Shown here in pieces: positions 24,100-39,498 of a stretch of 64,000 bases of DNA. Position numbers and translations under genes: made by a program. Position 1 is the stretch's first letter; the number at the start of each line of letters is the position of its first letter. The notes below the pieces were generated by a model. The model was not told the DNA's origin and did no database searches. It saw nothing but the letters and a program-made list of their open reading frames with translations. The DNA is from Pseudomonas koreensis (lineage in GTDB: Bacteria; Pseudomonadota; Gammaproteobacteria; Pseudomonadales; Pseudomonadaceae). The DNA is taken from contig NZ_JAAQYM010000002.1 in NCBI RefSeq assembly GCF_012986595.1, positions 806,001 through 870,000 of the forward strand, in the 5' to 3' direction.

Positions 24100-25296
24100 T
24101 CAATCGGCCTGACGACGCAGGAATGCCGGGATGTCCAGGTAATCCAGATCGTCCTGCGGGTTCATCTTCGCGGCAGTCGCAGCACCGGCCTGAGCCTGGT
24201 TGCGCATGACGGTCGGACGGTCCAGGTCACGGTAGTTCACCGCCGGTGCTTCCTGACGTGCAGCGGCCGGTTGTTGAACCTGAGCAGCAGCCATGGAGGT
24301 GTGAACGGTGTTGTCGATGACCTTCACAGGCTTCTCGATTTTCGCGCCCAGACCGGTGGCAACCACCGTCACGTGCAGCTCGTCGCGCATGTCCGGATCG
24401 ATAACGGTACCGACCTTGACCATCGCGTGCTCGGAAGCGAAGGCTTCGATGATGCTACCCACGTCGGAGTACTCACCCAGGGACAGGTCAGGACCGGCGG
24501 TGATGTTCACCAGGATGCCGCGCGCGCCTTGCAGGTTCACGTCTTCCAGCAACGGGTTGCGGATCGCCGCTTCAGTGGCTTCACGTGCACGGTTCGGACC
24601 GCTGGCGCAGCCAGTGCCCATCATCGCCATGCCCATTTCGCTCATCACGGTACGCACGTCGGCGAAGTCGACGTTGATCATGCCCGGACGCTTGATGATG
24701 TCGGAGATACCGCGCACGGCACCGGCCAGTACATCGTCAGCCTTGGCGAAAGCCGACAGCAGGCTTGCGTCTTTACCGAGGATGGTCAGCAGCTTCTCGT
24801 TAGGAATGGTGATCAACGAGTCGACGCTTTCGGAGAGCATGCGGATGCCTTCGTCGGCGATTTGCATACGCTTGCGGCCTTCGAACGGGAACGGACGGGT
24901 CACGACCGCAACGGTCAGGATGCCCATTTCCTTGGCCACTTCGGCGATGATCGGCGCAGCACCGGTACCGGTACCACCGCCCATGCCAGTGGTGATGAAC
25001 ACCATGTTGGTGCCGGCCAGCACTTCAGCGATGCGCTCGCGATCTTCCAGCGCAGCCTGACGGCCGACTTCCGGGTTGGCGCCGGCGCCCAGGCCTTTGG
25101 TCACACCGGTGCCCAGTTGCAGGATGGTGCGCGCGCCGATGTTTTTCAGCGCTTGAGCATCGGTGTTGGCGCAGATGAATTCAACGCCTTCGATGTTGCT
25201 CTTGACCATGTGGTTGACAGCGTTGCCGCCGCCACCGCCAACACCGATAACTTTGATTACCGGGCTTGCGGGGATGTTGTCTACGAGTTCGAACAT
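24100..25296 (-). CDS. ftsZ: Cell division GTPase FtsZ
   Basis: 398 aa tubulin homologue that forms the Z ring. The GTP-binding signature is TGMGGGTGTGAAP near residue 105. The T7 loop region (NVDFADVRTVMSEMG) supplies the catalytic Asp. A variable linker (about 318-380, Gln/Ala-rich) leads to the conserved C-terminal peptide DDLDYLDIPAFLRRQAD, which binds FtsA and ZipA. Transcribed with ftsA, 68 bp upstream. Confidence 0.99.
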   Translation of the reverse strand: MFELVDNIPASPVIKVIGVGGGGGNAVNHMVKSNIEGVEFICANTDAQALKNIGARTILQLGTGVTKGLGAGANPEVGRQAALEDRERIAEVLAGTNMVFITTGMGGGTGTGAAPIIAEVAKEMGILTVAVVTRPFPFEGRKRMQIADEGIRMLSESVDSLITIPNEKLLTILGKDASLLSAFAKADDVLAGAVRGISDIIKRPGMINVDFADVRTVMSEMGMAMMGTGCASGPNRAREATEAAIRNPLLEDVNLQGARGILVNITAGPDLSLGEYSDVGSIIEAFASEHAMVKVGTVIDPDMRDELHVTVVATGLGAKIEKPVKVIDNTVHTSMAAAQVQQPAAARQEAPAVNYRDLDRPTVMRNQAQAGAATAAKMNPQDDLDYLDIPAFLRRQAD

Positions 25297-25364
25297 TTTC
25301 CCTCTCCTTACATTCTCTAGTTTTTTCGCCTACTGCATTTTTGTAGCGGTGTTGCGGTAAAGCG

Positions 25365-26624
25365 TTAGAAGTTGCCTTGAACCCACTTCTTCAATCGGTC
25401 CAGCAACGGCGCCTGTGGCTCATCGTTGCTGTAGCTGTCGCGGCTGCCGATGCCCGAGAACGAGATCCCGTCGGACTGCTTCTGCAGGCCGTACATCAAC
25501 AAACCAACGCCAGTGGAATAAATCGGATTACGGACCACGTCATCCAGGCCCTTCACGCCGTGCGGCACGCCCAGGCGCACCGGCATGTGGAAGATTTCTT
25601 CGGCCAGCTCGGTGGCGCCTTCCATCTTCGACGTACCGCCGGTCAGGACGATGCCCGCCGGGATCAGGTCTTCGTAGCCGCTGCGACGCAGCTCGGCCTG
25701 GATCAGGGTGAACAGTTCGTCGTAACGCGGCTCGACCACTTCGGCCAGGGCCTGACGCGACAGTTCGCGCGGTGGACGGTCGCCTACGCTCGGCACCTTG
25801 ATGGTTTCGCCGGCACCGGCCAGTTTGGCCAGGGCGCAGGCGTAGCGGATCTTGATCTCTTCGGCGTACTGGGTCGGGGTGCGCAACGCCATCGCGATGT
25901 CGTTGGTCACCTGATCACCGGCAATCGGGATCACTGCGGTGTGGCGGATCGCGCCTTCGGTGAAGATCGCGATGTCGGTGGTGCCGCCACCGATGTCGAC
26001 CAGGCACACGCCCAGTTCTTTTTCGTCGTCGGTCAGCACCGAGTAGGCCGAGGCCAGTTGCTCGAGAATGATGTCGTCGATTTCCAGACCGCAGCGGCGC
26101 ACGCATTTTTCAATGTTCTGTGCAGCGTTGACGGCGCAGGTGACCACGTGGACCTTGGCTTCCAGACGTACGCCGGACATGCCCAGTGGCTCGCGAACGC
26201 CTTCCTGGTTATCGATCACGTAATCCTGCGGCAGGGTGTGCAGCACGCGCTGGTCAGCCGGGATCGCCACGGCCTGGGCGGCATCGAGCACACGCTCGAG
26301 GTCGGCCGAGCTGACTTCGCGATCACGAATCGCCACGATGCCGTGGGAGTTCAGGCTGCGGATGTGATTGCCGGCCACGCCGACGAACGCCGAGTGAATG
26401 CGGCAGCCCGCCATCAGTTGGGCTTCTTCGATCGCGCGCTGGATCGATTGCACGGTGGACTCGATGTTCACCACCACGCCCTTCTTCAGGCCGCGGGACG
26501 GGTGAGTACCGATACCGACGATTTCCAGCGTGCCGTCGTCCGCGACCTCGCCTACCAGCGCCACCACCTTGGAGGTGCCGATATCCAGACCGACGATCAT
26601 TTTGCCGCTTTGCACGTTTGCCAT
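25365..26624 (-). CDS. ftsA: Cell division protein FtsA
   Basis: 419 aa actin-like ATPase that tethers FtsZ filaments to the membrane. N-terminal VGLDIGTSKVVALVGEV and VCLVDIGGGTTDIAIF are the actin-fold phosphate motifs, and GIVLTGGTSKMEG is the adenosine motif. The end LLDRLKKWVQGNF is the amphipathic membrane-targeting helix. ftsQ ends 15 bp upstream. Confidence 0.98.
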   Translation of the reverse strand: MANVQSGKMIVGLDIGTSKVVALVGEVADDGTLEIVGIGTHPSRGLKKGVVVNIESTVQSIQRAIEEAQLMAGCRIHSAFVGVAGNHIRSLNSHGIVAIRDREVSSADLERVLDAAQAVAIPADQRVLHTLPQDYVIDNQEGVREPLGMSGVRLEAKVHVVTCAVNAAQNIEKCVRRCGLEIDDIILEQLASAYSVLTDDEKELGVCLVDIGGGTTDIAIFTEGAIRHTAVIPIAGDQVTNDIAMALRTPTQYAEEIKIRYACALAKLAGAGETIKVPSVGDRPPRELSRQALAEVVEPRYDELFTLIQAELRRSGYEDLIPAGIVLTGGTSKMEGATELAEEIFHMPVRLGVPHGVKGLDDVVRNPIYSTGVGLLMYGLQKQSDGISFSGIGSRDSYSNDEPQAPLLDRLKKWVQGNF

Positions 26625-26639
26625 GGGTCCTGCCTCTTC

Positions 26640-27506
26640 TTAATTCTTTGCGACAGCGGGTTGGGCTGTCGTCGGCGCTACTGGTTCCCGCCAGCCAACA
26701 GCAAGGCCGTTGGCGTAGCGCAGATCGATGCGCGCAATGTTCGTAATCTGGTCTTTAAGCGTCTTGTCATAGATGGCAATGAAGCGGCGCATCTTTTCCA
26801 CCAGGTTGCCGCGTCCCAGCAGCAACTCGATGCCGGGGCCGGAACTGCCGGCACCGGTAGTCAGGAACCAACTGCCGCGTTCACGCAATTCCAGGCGTGC
26901 AATCGAGAAGCCCAGCGGCCTGAGCATCTGGCTCAGCACCTGGTATTGCTGCATCACCTGCTGCTGGGCCCGTTGTGGACCGAACAGCTGTGGCAGGTGT
27001 TCGTAATTCGCCAGTTCCTTGGGCGTGAATGCCTGGCCCTGGTTGTTCAGCAGCGACTCGTCGCCCCAACGGGCCACTGGCAGTTGCTCTTCGAGGCGGA
27101 TCACCACCTGGTCCGGCCACACCCGGCGGACTTCGGCGTGGGCGATCCAGGGCATTTGCTCAAGCTCGGTGCGCATGCCGGCCAGGTCGATGGTGAAGAA
27201 GCTCGACGCCACGTACGGGGCGATTCGCTGCTGCACCGCCTGCTGGCTGATGTAGCTCAGGTCACCCTGCACCGCGATCTTGGTGATCGGCCGGTCGGCG
27301 TACGGCAGCAAACGCTGGGCGCCTTCGTAAGTACCGAACCCCAGCGCCACCAGCAGCACCGGCCAGAACAGGCTTTTCAGAAAGCCGAAATTGGCTTTCG
27401 GCAGGCGCGCAGACATCGGCTCTTTGGCCACCATTCGGCTGGCACCCCGCGGCACCGGCTTGCGGCCGGGTGCGGGTGGCTGATGTCTGAGCTGAGCGCC
27501 TTGCAT
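26640..27506 (-). CDS. ftsQ: Cell division protein FtsQ
   Basis: 288 aa bitopic divisome protein: short basic cytoplasmic tail, one membrane segment (about 50-70: [19 protein letters not shown]), a POTRA domain ([20 protein letters not shown]) and an FtsQ beta domain. I chose ATG 27506 ([14 protein letters not shown]), since the longer frame would run into the end of ddlB and add a Trp-rich non-FtsQ stretch. It lies 4 bp after ddlB. Confidence 0.96.
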   Translation of the reverse strand: MQGAQLRHQPPAPGRKPVPRGASRMVAKEPMSARLPKANFGFLKSLFWPVLLVALGFGTYEGAQRLLPYADRPITKIAVQGDLSYISQQAVQQRIAPYVASSFFTIDLAGMRTELEQMPWIAHAEVRRVWPDQVVIRLEEQLPVARWGDESLLNNQGQAFTPKELANYEHLPQLFGPQRAQQQVMQQYQVLSQMLRPLGFSIARLELRERGSWFLTTGAGSSGPGIELLLGRGNLVEKMRRFIAIYDKTLKDQITNIARIDLRYANGLAVGWREPVAPTTAQPAVAKN

Positions 27507-27510
27507 GGTC

Positions 27511-29934
<2,424 letters not shown>

Positions 29935-29942
<8 letters not shown>

Positions 29943-31005
29943 GGGCCACCTCCAGGCAGGTATCGACCACGCTACGGGTGGCATCGGGTTTGGCCAGACG
30001 GCGGGCCGCTTGGGCCATTTCTTCGAGTCGTTGCGGTTGCATCAAGACCTCTGTCAGGCGCGCGGCAAGGTCCGCGGCACCAGTCGTTCTTTGCGGCATC
30101 AGGAAGGCAGCGCCTTCACGGGCCAAATAATCGGCGTTGCGGGTCTGGTGATCGTCGATCGCGTGGGGCAAAGGCACCAGCATCGAGGGCAGACCGACGG
30201 CAGCCAGCTCACTGATGGTCAGCGCGCCAGCGCGGCACACCACCAGGTCAGCCCAGCCATAGGCCTGGGCCATGTCTTTGATGAACGGCTGCACCTGCGC
30301 ATCCACGCCGGCGGCGCGATAGCGCTCTGCAGTCACTTCATCGTGATTTTTGCCGGCCTGATGAAACACTTCCGGACGCAAATCGGCAGCGACTTGCGCC
30401 AGGGCTTCAGGCAGCAACTTGTTCAACGGTTCTGCGCCCAGGCTTCCGCCCAGGATCAGCAAACGCGCTTTGCGGCCGGCCAGGGCAGGTCGCGATGTTT
30501 CGAGGAACAGCTCGCTGCGCACCGGGTTTCCGGTGGTACGGCGGGTGTCCGACAGAGTAAAGGTGTCGGGGAACGCTTCACACACCCGCGCGGCGAACGG
30601 CACCAACAACCGATTGGCGGTGCCGGCCACGGCGTTCTGCTCGTGAACGATCACCGGCACGCCGGCCAGTTTGGCGGCGATACCACCAGGACCAGTCACA
30701 TAACCACCGAAGCCGACCACACACACCGGACGCAGTGTGCGAATCACCGCCCGCGCCTGCCACACCGACTTGAGCAGCATGAACGGTGCCTTGAGCAGCG
30801 ACAGCTTGCCCTTGCCACGCAAACCCGTGGCATTGATGCGGTGCAGTTCAAGACCTGCAGCCGGCACCAGATCGTTTTCGATCCCGCGTGGTGTGCCGAG
30901 CCAGTGCACGGTGTAGCCGCGCGTCTGAAACTCGCGGGCACAGGACAGCGCCGGGAACACGTGACCGCCGGTACCGCCGGCCATGATCAATACATTAGCG
31001 CCCAT
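29935..31005 (-). CDS. murG: Lipid II synthase MurG (N-acetylglucosaminyltransferase)
   Basis: 356 aa peripheral membrane GT-B glycosyltransferase converting lipid I to lipid [22 protein letters not shown] holds the first Gly-rich loop, [11 protein letters not shown] the second, and [13 protein letters not shown] is the phosphate/donor motif. ATG 31005 puts the Gly loop at the normal distance. Overlaps ftsW by 11 bp. Confidence 0.98.
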
Positions 31006-32212
31006 GATTCGGCTCCTCGGCGAAGTCGCTCTCATGGAACTCCATCTCTTCACTGCCCAAGTGGGTTCGACTCTCCCACTCAATCCTCAGCAACAAACCG
31101 AGGCAGGCGCAGCAGATCACCAGGGAACTGCCGCCATAACTGAGGAACGGCAGGGTCAGGCCCTTGGTCGGCAGCAGGCCGACGTTCACTCCGATGTTGA
31201 TCAGGAACTGACCAATCCACAGGAACGACAGACCGTAGGCCACATAAGCGGCGAAGAACTGCTTGGCTTTCTCGGCCCACAGACCGATGTACATGCCGCG
31301 GATACATACGAAAACGAACAGTGCCACGGTGCACAGCGAACCGACGGCGCCGAGCTCTTCGGCCAGCACCGAGAACACGAAGTCGGTGTGCGCTTCAGGC
31401 AGGTAGAACTGTTTCTGTACGCTGTTGCCCAGGCCGACGCCCAGCCACTCACCGCGACCGAAGGCAATCAACGCCTGCGACAGCTGATAGCCGGCGCCGA
31501 ACTGGTCGGCCCACGGGTCGGCGAAGTTGGTCAGACGCGCCATCCGGTACGGCTGCATCTGAATCAGCAGGACCACGGCCCCGACCGCCAGCACCACCAT
31601 CAGCGAGAAGCGGAACAACCCGACCCCGCCGAGGAACAGCATGGCCGCTGCGGCCCCCATCATCACGACGGTGGCACCAAAGTCCGGCTCCATCAGCAAC
31701 AGGCCCGCCATCGGCAGCAGCACGATGAACGGCTTGAAGAAGCCCATCCAGCTCTCGCGCACTTCTTTCTGGCGCCGCACCAGATAACCGGCGAGGTAGA
31801 TCACCACGAATACCTTGGCGATCTCGGACGGCTGCACGTTGAAGAAGCTGAAACCGATCCAGCGCATCGAACCGTTCACTTCACGGCCGATCCCGGGAAC
31901 GATCACCATCACCAGCAGACCGAATGCGCCGATCAGCATCATCCAGCCCAGACGCTGCCAGGTGGCGATCGGAATCATCATGGTGACGATGCAGGCACCC
32001 AGGCCCAGCGCCACGTAGATCAGGTGGCGAATCATGTAGTACAGCGCGCTGCCCGATTGCGCCGCCGCCACTTCGGTGGACGCCGAGGCAATCATGATCA
32101 GGCCCAGGCCCAGCAGCGCCAGGCAGCCGGCGAGCATCGGGAAGTCGAGGTCGATGCCACGGCCGGTGATAATCGGCGACGGGTACGGCTTGATGATATT
32201 GCGCAGGCTCAT
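30995..32212 (-). CDS. ftsW: Septal peptidoglycan polymerase FtsW (SEDS family)
   Basis: 405 aa, ten membrane segments. It is the SEDS glycosyltransferase that polymerises lipid II at the septum with FtsI. Family patterns seen: MRWIGFSFFNVQPSEIAKV, a large periplasmic loop (ADPWADQFGAGYQLSQALIA) and GLTLPFLSYGGSS near the end. Overlaps murD by 4 bp. Confidence 0.97.
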   Translation of the reverse strand: MSLRNIIKPYPSPIITGRGIDLDFPMLAGCLALLGLGLIMIASASTEVAAAQSGSALYYMIRHLIYVALGLGACIVTMMIPIATWQRLGWMMLIGAFGLLVMVIVPGIGREVNGSMRWIGFSFFNVQPSEIAKVFVVIYLAGYLVRRQKEVRESWMGFFKPFIVLLPMAGLLLMEPDFGATVVMMGAAAAMLFLGGVGLFRFSLMVVLAVGAVVLLIQMQPYRMARLTNFADPWADQFGAGYQLSQALIAFGRGEWLGVGLGNSVQKQFYLPEAHTDFVFSVLAEELGAVGSLCTVALFVFVCIRGMYIGLWAEKAKQFFAAYVAYGLSFLWIGQFLINIGVNVGLLPTKGLTLPFLSYGGSSLVICCACLGLLLRIEWESRTHLGSEEMEFHESDFAEEPNHGR

Positions 32213-33555
32213 GCCAGATCCTCCACGGCGCGGACGAACTGGTGACCACGGTCTTCGTAATTCTTGAACATGTCGAAACTGGCGCAGGCCGGCGACAGCA
32301 GCACTACGTCACCGGGTTGGGCGACCGCGCGGCACTGCTCGACAGCGTCGACCAACGACGTGGCGCGAATCAGCGGCACGGCGTCGCCGATGGCAGCGCC
32401 GATCTTGTCGGAGTCGCGTCCCATCAGGATCACGGCGCGGCAGTTGGCCGCTACCGGAGCACGCAGGTCGTTGAACTCGGCGCCCTTGCCGTCGCCACCG
32501 GCGATCAGAATGACCTTGCCATCGATATCCGCACCCAGGCCTTCGATGGCCGCGAGCGCCGCACCGACGTTGGTGGCTTTGGAATCATTGTAGTAACCGA
32601 CGCCGTCCAGATCCCGCACCCACTGGCAGCGGTGTTCGAGGCCGGTGAAGTTGCGCAACGCCGAAAGCATGGCGTCGAACGGCAGGCCGACCGCATGACC
32701 GAGCGCCAGCGCCGCGAGGGCGTTGGACTGGTTATGCGCGCCGCGCACTTTCAGTTCGCGCACCGGCATCAGGTTCTGGAATTCAAAGGCCAGGTATTTC
32801 TCCCCGCCCTCTTCTCGCAGACCGAATGCCTTGAAATCTGGTTTGTTCAGGCCGAAGGTCCAGCACGGCTGGCCCTCGCCAATCAGCGGACGGCTGAGTG
32901 CGTCCTGACGGTTGACCACAAACTGCTTCGCCCCACGGAAGATCCGGTGCTTGGCCAAGTGGTAAGCCGGCAGGCCGCTGTAGCGGTCCATGTGGTCTTC
33001 GCTGATGTTCAGTACGGTGGCCACTTCGGCGTTGAGCTGGTCGGTGGTTTCCAGCTGGAAGCTCGACAGCTCCATCACGTACAGCTCGATGTCGTCGCTG
33101 AGCAAGTCCAGCGCCGGCGTCCCGAGGTTGCCGCCCACCGCGACGCGTTTGCCGGCCGCAGCCGCCATCTCGCCGACCAGGGTGGTGACGGTGCTTTTCG
33201 CGTTGGAGCCGGTGATGGCCACGATCGGCGCCCGCGCGTTACGCGCGAACAGCTCGATGTCGCCGGACATCTTCACGCCACGGGCCGCGGCGGCTTGCAG
33301 GGCCGGGGTCGCCAGCGCCAGACCGGGGCTCACGTAGAGCTCGTCGGCACGGCACAGGAATTCGACGTCCAGCTCGCCACAACGCACTTCCACGTGCGGA
33401 TAGTCACGCTTGAGCGTGGCCAGTTCCGGTGGATTGTCCCGCGTATCGGCGACGGCAAACGACACGCCCCGGTTCGCCAGGAAGCGAACCAGGGACATGC
33501 CGCTCTTGCCGAGGCCGACAACGATGCGGAAGTGGTCAGAAGCGATCAGAGACAC
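32209..33555 (-). CDS. murD: UDP-N-acetylmuramoylalanine--D-glutamate ligase MurD
   Basis: 448 aa cytoplasmic ligase adding D-Glu. N-terminal VVGLGKSGMSLVRFL binds the UDP substrate; the P-loop reads ITGSNAKSTVTTLVGEM, with Ala in place of the more usual Gly, as in other pseudomonads. DGVGYYNDSKATN carries the catalytic motif. 5 bp after mraY. Confidence 0.97.
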   Translation of the reverse strand: MSLIASDHFRIVVGLGKSGMSLVRFLANRGVSFAVADTRDNPPELATLKRDYPHVEVRCGELDVEFLCRADELYVSPGLALATPALQAAAARGVKMSGDIELFARNARAPIVAITGSNAKSTVTTLVGEMAAAAGKRVAVGGNLGTPALDLLSDDIELYVMELSSFQLETTDQLNAEVATVLNISEDHMDRYSGLPAYHLAKHRIFRGAKQFVVNRQDALSRPLIGEGQPCWTFGLNKPDFKAFGLREEGGEKYLAFEFQNLMPVRELKVRGAHNQSNALAALALGHAVGLPFDAMLSALRNFTGLEHRCQWVRDLDGVGYYNDSKATNVGAALAAIEGLGADIDGKVILIAGGDGKGAEFNDLRAPVAANCRAVILMGRDSDKIGAAIGDAVPLIRATSLVDAVEQCRAVAQPGDVVLLSPACASFDMFKNYEDRGHQFVRAVEDLA

Positions 33556-33560
33556 TCGTT

Positions 33561-34643
33561 CTACCTCAGCTTCAGGGTGGCAAGGCCGATCAGCACGAGA
33601 ATCACGGTGATGATCCAGAAACGGACGATCACGCGTGGCTCGGGCCAGCCCTTGAGTTCAAAGTGGTGATGAATCGGTGCCATGCGGAACACGCGGCGAC
33701 CGGTCATTTTGAAAGAAGCAACCTGGATCACCACGGACAGGGTCTCCATCACGAACACACCGCCCATGATGAACAGCACGATTTCCTGACGCACGATCAC
33801 CGCGATAGTGCCCAGTGCCGCGCCAAGTGCCAGAGCACCGACGTCGCCCATGAACACTTGCGCCGGGTAGGTGTTGAACCAGAGGAATCCGAGGCCGGCA
33901 CCGATCAGTGCGCCGCAGAACACGATCAGCTCGCCCGCGCCCGGCACGTAAGGGATCAACAGGTATTCGGCGAATTTCACGTTACCCGACAGGTAGCAGA
34001 AAATGCCCAGACCGCCGCCGACCATGACGGTTGGCATGATCGCCAGACCGTCGAGGCCGTCGGTGAGGTTGACCGCGTTGCTCGAACCGACGATCACGAA
34101 GTAGGTCAGCACGATGAAACCGGCGCCCAGCGGAATGCTGTAGTCCTTGAGCATCGGCAGGATCAGCGTGGTTTCGACCGGCGTGGTGGCGGTCATATAA
34201 AGGAAGATTGCCGCGCCCAGGCCGAACACCGACTGCCAGAAATACTTCCAGCGGCTCGGCAAGCCACGGGAGTTCTTTTCGATGACCTTGCGGTAGTCGT
34301 CGACCCAGCCGATGGCGCCGAACAGCAGGGTCACCAGCAGCACGACCCACACGTAGCGGTTGCTCAGGTCAGCCCACAACAGGGTGCTGACACCGATGGA
34401 GGACAGGATCAGTGCGCCGCCCATGGTCGGCGTACCCGACTTGGACAGGTGCGATTGCGGGCCGTCATTACGCACGGACTGGCCGATCTGACGGTTCTGC
34501 AGAGTGCGGATCATCCACGGGCCATAGCACAGCGACAAAACCAGCGCGGTCAGCACACCGAGGATCCCGCGCAGGGTCAGGTACTGGAAGACCGCGAAGC
34601 CTTTGTAGAACTGTTGCAGATACTCCGCTAGCAGCAGCAGCAT
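33561..34643 (-). CDS. mraY: Phospho-MurNAc-pentapeptide transferase MraY
   Basis: 360 aa integral membrane enzyme joining UDP-MurNAc-pentapeptide to undecaprenyl phosphate (lipid I). About ten membrane helices. Active-site loops: [22 protein letters not shown] and the His-rich [13 protein letters not shown]. The start shares one base with the murF stop (TAATG), so ATG 34643 rather than the longer frame. Confidence 0.98.
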   Translation of the reverse strand: MLLLLAEYLQQFYKGFAVFQYLTLRGILGVLTALVLSLCYGPWMIRTLQNRQIGQSVRNDGPQSHLSKSGTPTMGGALILSSIGVSTLLWADLSNRYVWVVLLVTLLFGAIGWVDDYRKVIEKNSRGLPSRWKYFWQSVFGLGAAIFLYMTATTPVETTLILPMLKDYSIPLGAGFIVLTYFVIVGSSNAVNLTDGLDGLAIMPTVMVGGGLGIFCYLSGNVKFAEYLLIPYVPGAGELIVFCGALIGAGLGFLWFNTYPAQVFMGDVGALALGAALGTIAVIVRQEIVLFIMGGVFVMETLSVVIQVASFKMTGRRVFRMAPIHHHFELKGWPEPRVIVRFWIITVILVLIGLATLKLR

Positions 34644-36010
34644 TAATGTTTCTCCAGACTGGACCCGCACAGAGCCGCAACGATGTTTTCCATCGCTGCA
34701 CTGCGCGAACCCTTGATCAAAATGGTGGTGTTTGTGTCCTGCTCGGCGTCGAGGGCCTGGATCAGTTCGGCTTGCGTGCCGAAGTGATGCGCCTCTTTAC
34801 CGAATGCGTTCACGGCGTGAACCATGTTCGGTCCGACCGCGTAAAGCGCGGAAACCTTGCCCCGGGCGTATTCGCCCACGTCGCGGTGCCCCTGCTCCGC
34901 CCAGTCGCCCAACTCGCCGATATCTCCGAGCACCAGGACGGTGCGGCCGGAAAAGCCGGCGAGTATATCAACGGCAGCGCACATGGAGGTGGGGTTTGCG
35001 TTGTAAGTGTCATCGATCACGCGCATGCCGTTCTTCGCCAGTTGCGCGACGGTGCGACCCTTGACCGGTTGCACGGCGCCAAGTCCGGTGGCAATGCCGA
35101 ACAGCGACACGCCCAAGGCGTGAGCAGCAGCGGCGGCGGCCATGGCATTGGCGACGTTATGGGTGCCAAGCAGGTTCAGCTGAACATGTTCGACACCTTC
35201 AGGTGTATGCAGGTTGAAGGCCGGGCAACCCCGAGCGTCGGTGCTCAGATCGCTGGCGTAGAAATCTGCCTGAGGATTGCTCAGGGCGAAGGTCAGCACC
35301 TTGCGTGCGCCGGCGCGGGTCTTCCAGATACCGAAGGCCTTGTCGTCGAGGTTCAGCACGGCAACACCATCCGCCGCCAGACCGTCGATGATCTCGCCTT
35401 TGGCCTCGACGATTTTTTCCGGGCCGCCGAATTCACCGACGTGGGCGGTGCCGGCATTGTTCAGAATCGCCACGTGCGGCTTGGTCAGCCCGACGGTGTA
35501 GGCGATTTCGCCCAGGCGCGAAGCGCCCAGTTCGATCACGGCCGCCGTGTGTTCCGGAGCCAGTTCAAGCAGGGTCAGCGGAGCGCCCAGGTCGTTGTTC
35601 AGGTTGCCGCGAGTGGCGAGCACAGCGCCGCGAGTGCGCAGGATGCTGGCGAGCATTTCCTTGACGGTGGTCTTGCCACTGGAGCCGGTGATGGCCGCGA
35701 CCGGCTGAGTGAAGGCGGCACGGTTCAACGCCCCCAACTGCCCAAGGGCCTGACGGGTGTCCTTGACCAGCAGTTGCGGCAAGGTGCTGTCCGGCACTTC
35801 GCGTTCGACCAGCGCAGCGACCGCGCCTTTGCCGGCAACCTCGTTCAGGTAGTCATGACCGTCGAAACGCGGACCGGTCAGGGCAATAAACAGCTGGCCG
35901 GGCTTGATCGCGCGGCTGTCGATGCTGACGCCGTCGAAGCTGGCATCGCCGCTGATCAGCCGTGCGTCGAGCACGTTGGTCAGTTCGCTCAATGTCAGGG
36001 CCTTAAGCAT
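34643..36010 (-). CDS. murF: UDP-MurNAc-tripeptide--D-Ala-D-Ala ligase MurF
   Basis: 455 aa cytoplasmic ligase completing the pentapeptide. P-loop [14 protein letters not shown] near residue 110; [11 protein letters not shown] is the ADP-binding signature. Start ATG 36010 ([14 protein letters not shown]) leaves an 8-bp overlap with murE; the longer frame would lie inside murE. Confidence 0.98.
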   Translation of the reverse strand: MLKALTLSELTNVLDARLISGDASFDGVSIDSRAIKPGQLFIALTGPRFDGHDYLNEVAGKGAVAALVEREVPDSTLPQLLVKDTRQALGQLGALNRAAFTQPVAAITGSSGKTTVKEMLASILRTRGAVLATRGNLNNDLGAPLTLLELAPEHTAAVIELGASRLGEIAYTVGLTKPHVAILNNAGTAHVGEFGGPEKIVEAKGEIIDGLAADGVAVLNLDDKAFGIWKTRAGARKVLTFALSNPQADFYASDLSTDARGCPAFNLHTPEGVEHVQLNLLGTHNVANAMAAAAAAHALGVSLFGIATGLGAVQPVKGRTVAQLAKNGMRVIDDTYNANPTSMCAAVDILAGFSGRTVLVLGDIGELGDWAEQGHRDVGEYARGKVSALYAVGPNMVHAVNAFGKEAHHFGTQAELIQALDAEQDTNTTILIKGSRSAAMENIVAALCGSSLEKH

Positions 36011-37465
36011 GGGCCACCTCCCATGCAGTGAGGGCATGATCGGCTTCGACCAGGTCGGAGAACGCGTGGCGCTCGCCGTTGATTTCCTGATAGTCCTCGT
36101 GACCTTTGCCGGCCAGGACAATCACGTCATCCGCCGAAGCACTGGCGATCAGTTGGGCAATCGCCTGACCACGGCCGGCAACAAAGGTGACTTTATCCAC
36201 AGCGGTGAAGCCCGCGCGGATGTCGTCGAAAATCTGCGCCGGATCTTCCGTGCGCGGGTTGTCATCGGTGACCAGCACGCCGTCAGCCAGACGCTCGACC
36301 ACTTCGGCCATCAGCGGACGCTTGCCGCGATCGCGATCACCGCCGCAGCCGAACAGGCACAGCAATTGGCCTTTGACGTGCGGACGCAGCGCGGTCAGCA
36401 CTTTTTCCAGGGCATCCGGGGTGTGGGCGTAATCAACCACCACCAGCGGCTGAGTCCCGCCACCCAGACGCTGCATGCGTCCGGCCGGGCCTTCGAGCTT
36501 CGGCAGCACCTTGAGAATTTCGTCGAGGGCATAGTCCAGACCGAGCAACGCGCCGACGGCGGCCAGCACGTTGCTCAGGTTGAAGCGGCCAAGCAGTGTG
36601 CTGCGCAGATGGTGCTCGCCTTGTGGCGTGACCAGCGTGGCGCGCACGCCGTGGTCATCGAACTGCGCTTCACGGCAATACAGGTAGGCGCTGCTGTCGA
36701 GCAGGCTGTAGCTGATCAAACGCGACTCGCACTTTTGCGCGGCCAGTTGCCGGCCGAAATCGTCGTCGAGGTTGACCACGCGGCACTTCAAGTCATTCCA
36801 GGCGAACAGCTTGGCCTTGGCCTCGGCGTACGCCTCCATGGTGCCGTGATAATCCAGGTGATCGCGGGACAGGTTGGTCATCACCGCCACGTCGAACGCC
36901 AACGCGGTGACCCGGCCTTGGTCCAGACCATGGGACGAGACTTCCATGGCCACGGCTTTGGCCCCGGCCTTTTTCAGGTCGGCCAGGGTCGCTTGTACGG
37001 CAATCGGATTCGGTGTGGTGTGCAGGCCGCTTTCCAGCGCGCCATAGAAGCCCGAGCCCAGCGTGCCGACGATGCCGCAGTGCTGGCCGAGCAGATCCAG
37101 AGCCTGCGCGACCAGTTGGGTCACGCTGGTCTTGCCGTTGGTGCCGGTCACGCCAATCAGGTTCAGGTGATGGCTCGGTTCGCCGTAGAAACGTCCGGCG
37201 ATGTCGGACAGCTGCGCCGCCAGCCCCTTGACCGGAATCAACGGTACTTCAGTGATCGGCAGCACAGTGGCGCCTTCCACTTCATAAGCCACTGCCGCGG
37301 CGCCGCGCTGCAAGGCATCGGCGATGTACGCACGGCCATCGAATTTGCCGCCCGGCACGGCGAGGAACAGATCACCCGCGCGAACATTGCGGCTGTCGAG
37401 CGCCAATTCTCGGATCAACAGATCGTGGCCGGCGTGGGGGAATATCTTGTTCAGACTTAATGACA

Positions 37466-37466
<1 letters not shown>
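36003..37466 (-). CDS. murE: UDP-MurNAc-L-Ala-D-Glu--meso-diaminopimelate ligase MurE
   Basis: 487 aa cytoplasmic ligase. P-loop GVTGTNGKTSVTQL near residue 115. DDNPRTEDP contains the DNPR motif that specifies meso-diaminopimelate rather than lysine, as expected for a Gram-negative wall. One-base overlap with the ftsI stop. Confidence 0.98.
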
Positions 37467-39494
<2,028 letters not shown>

Positions 39495-39498
<4 letters not shown>
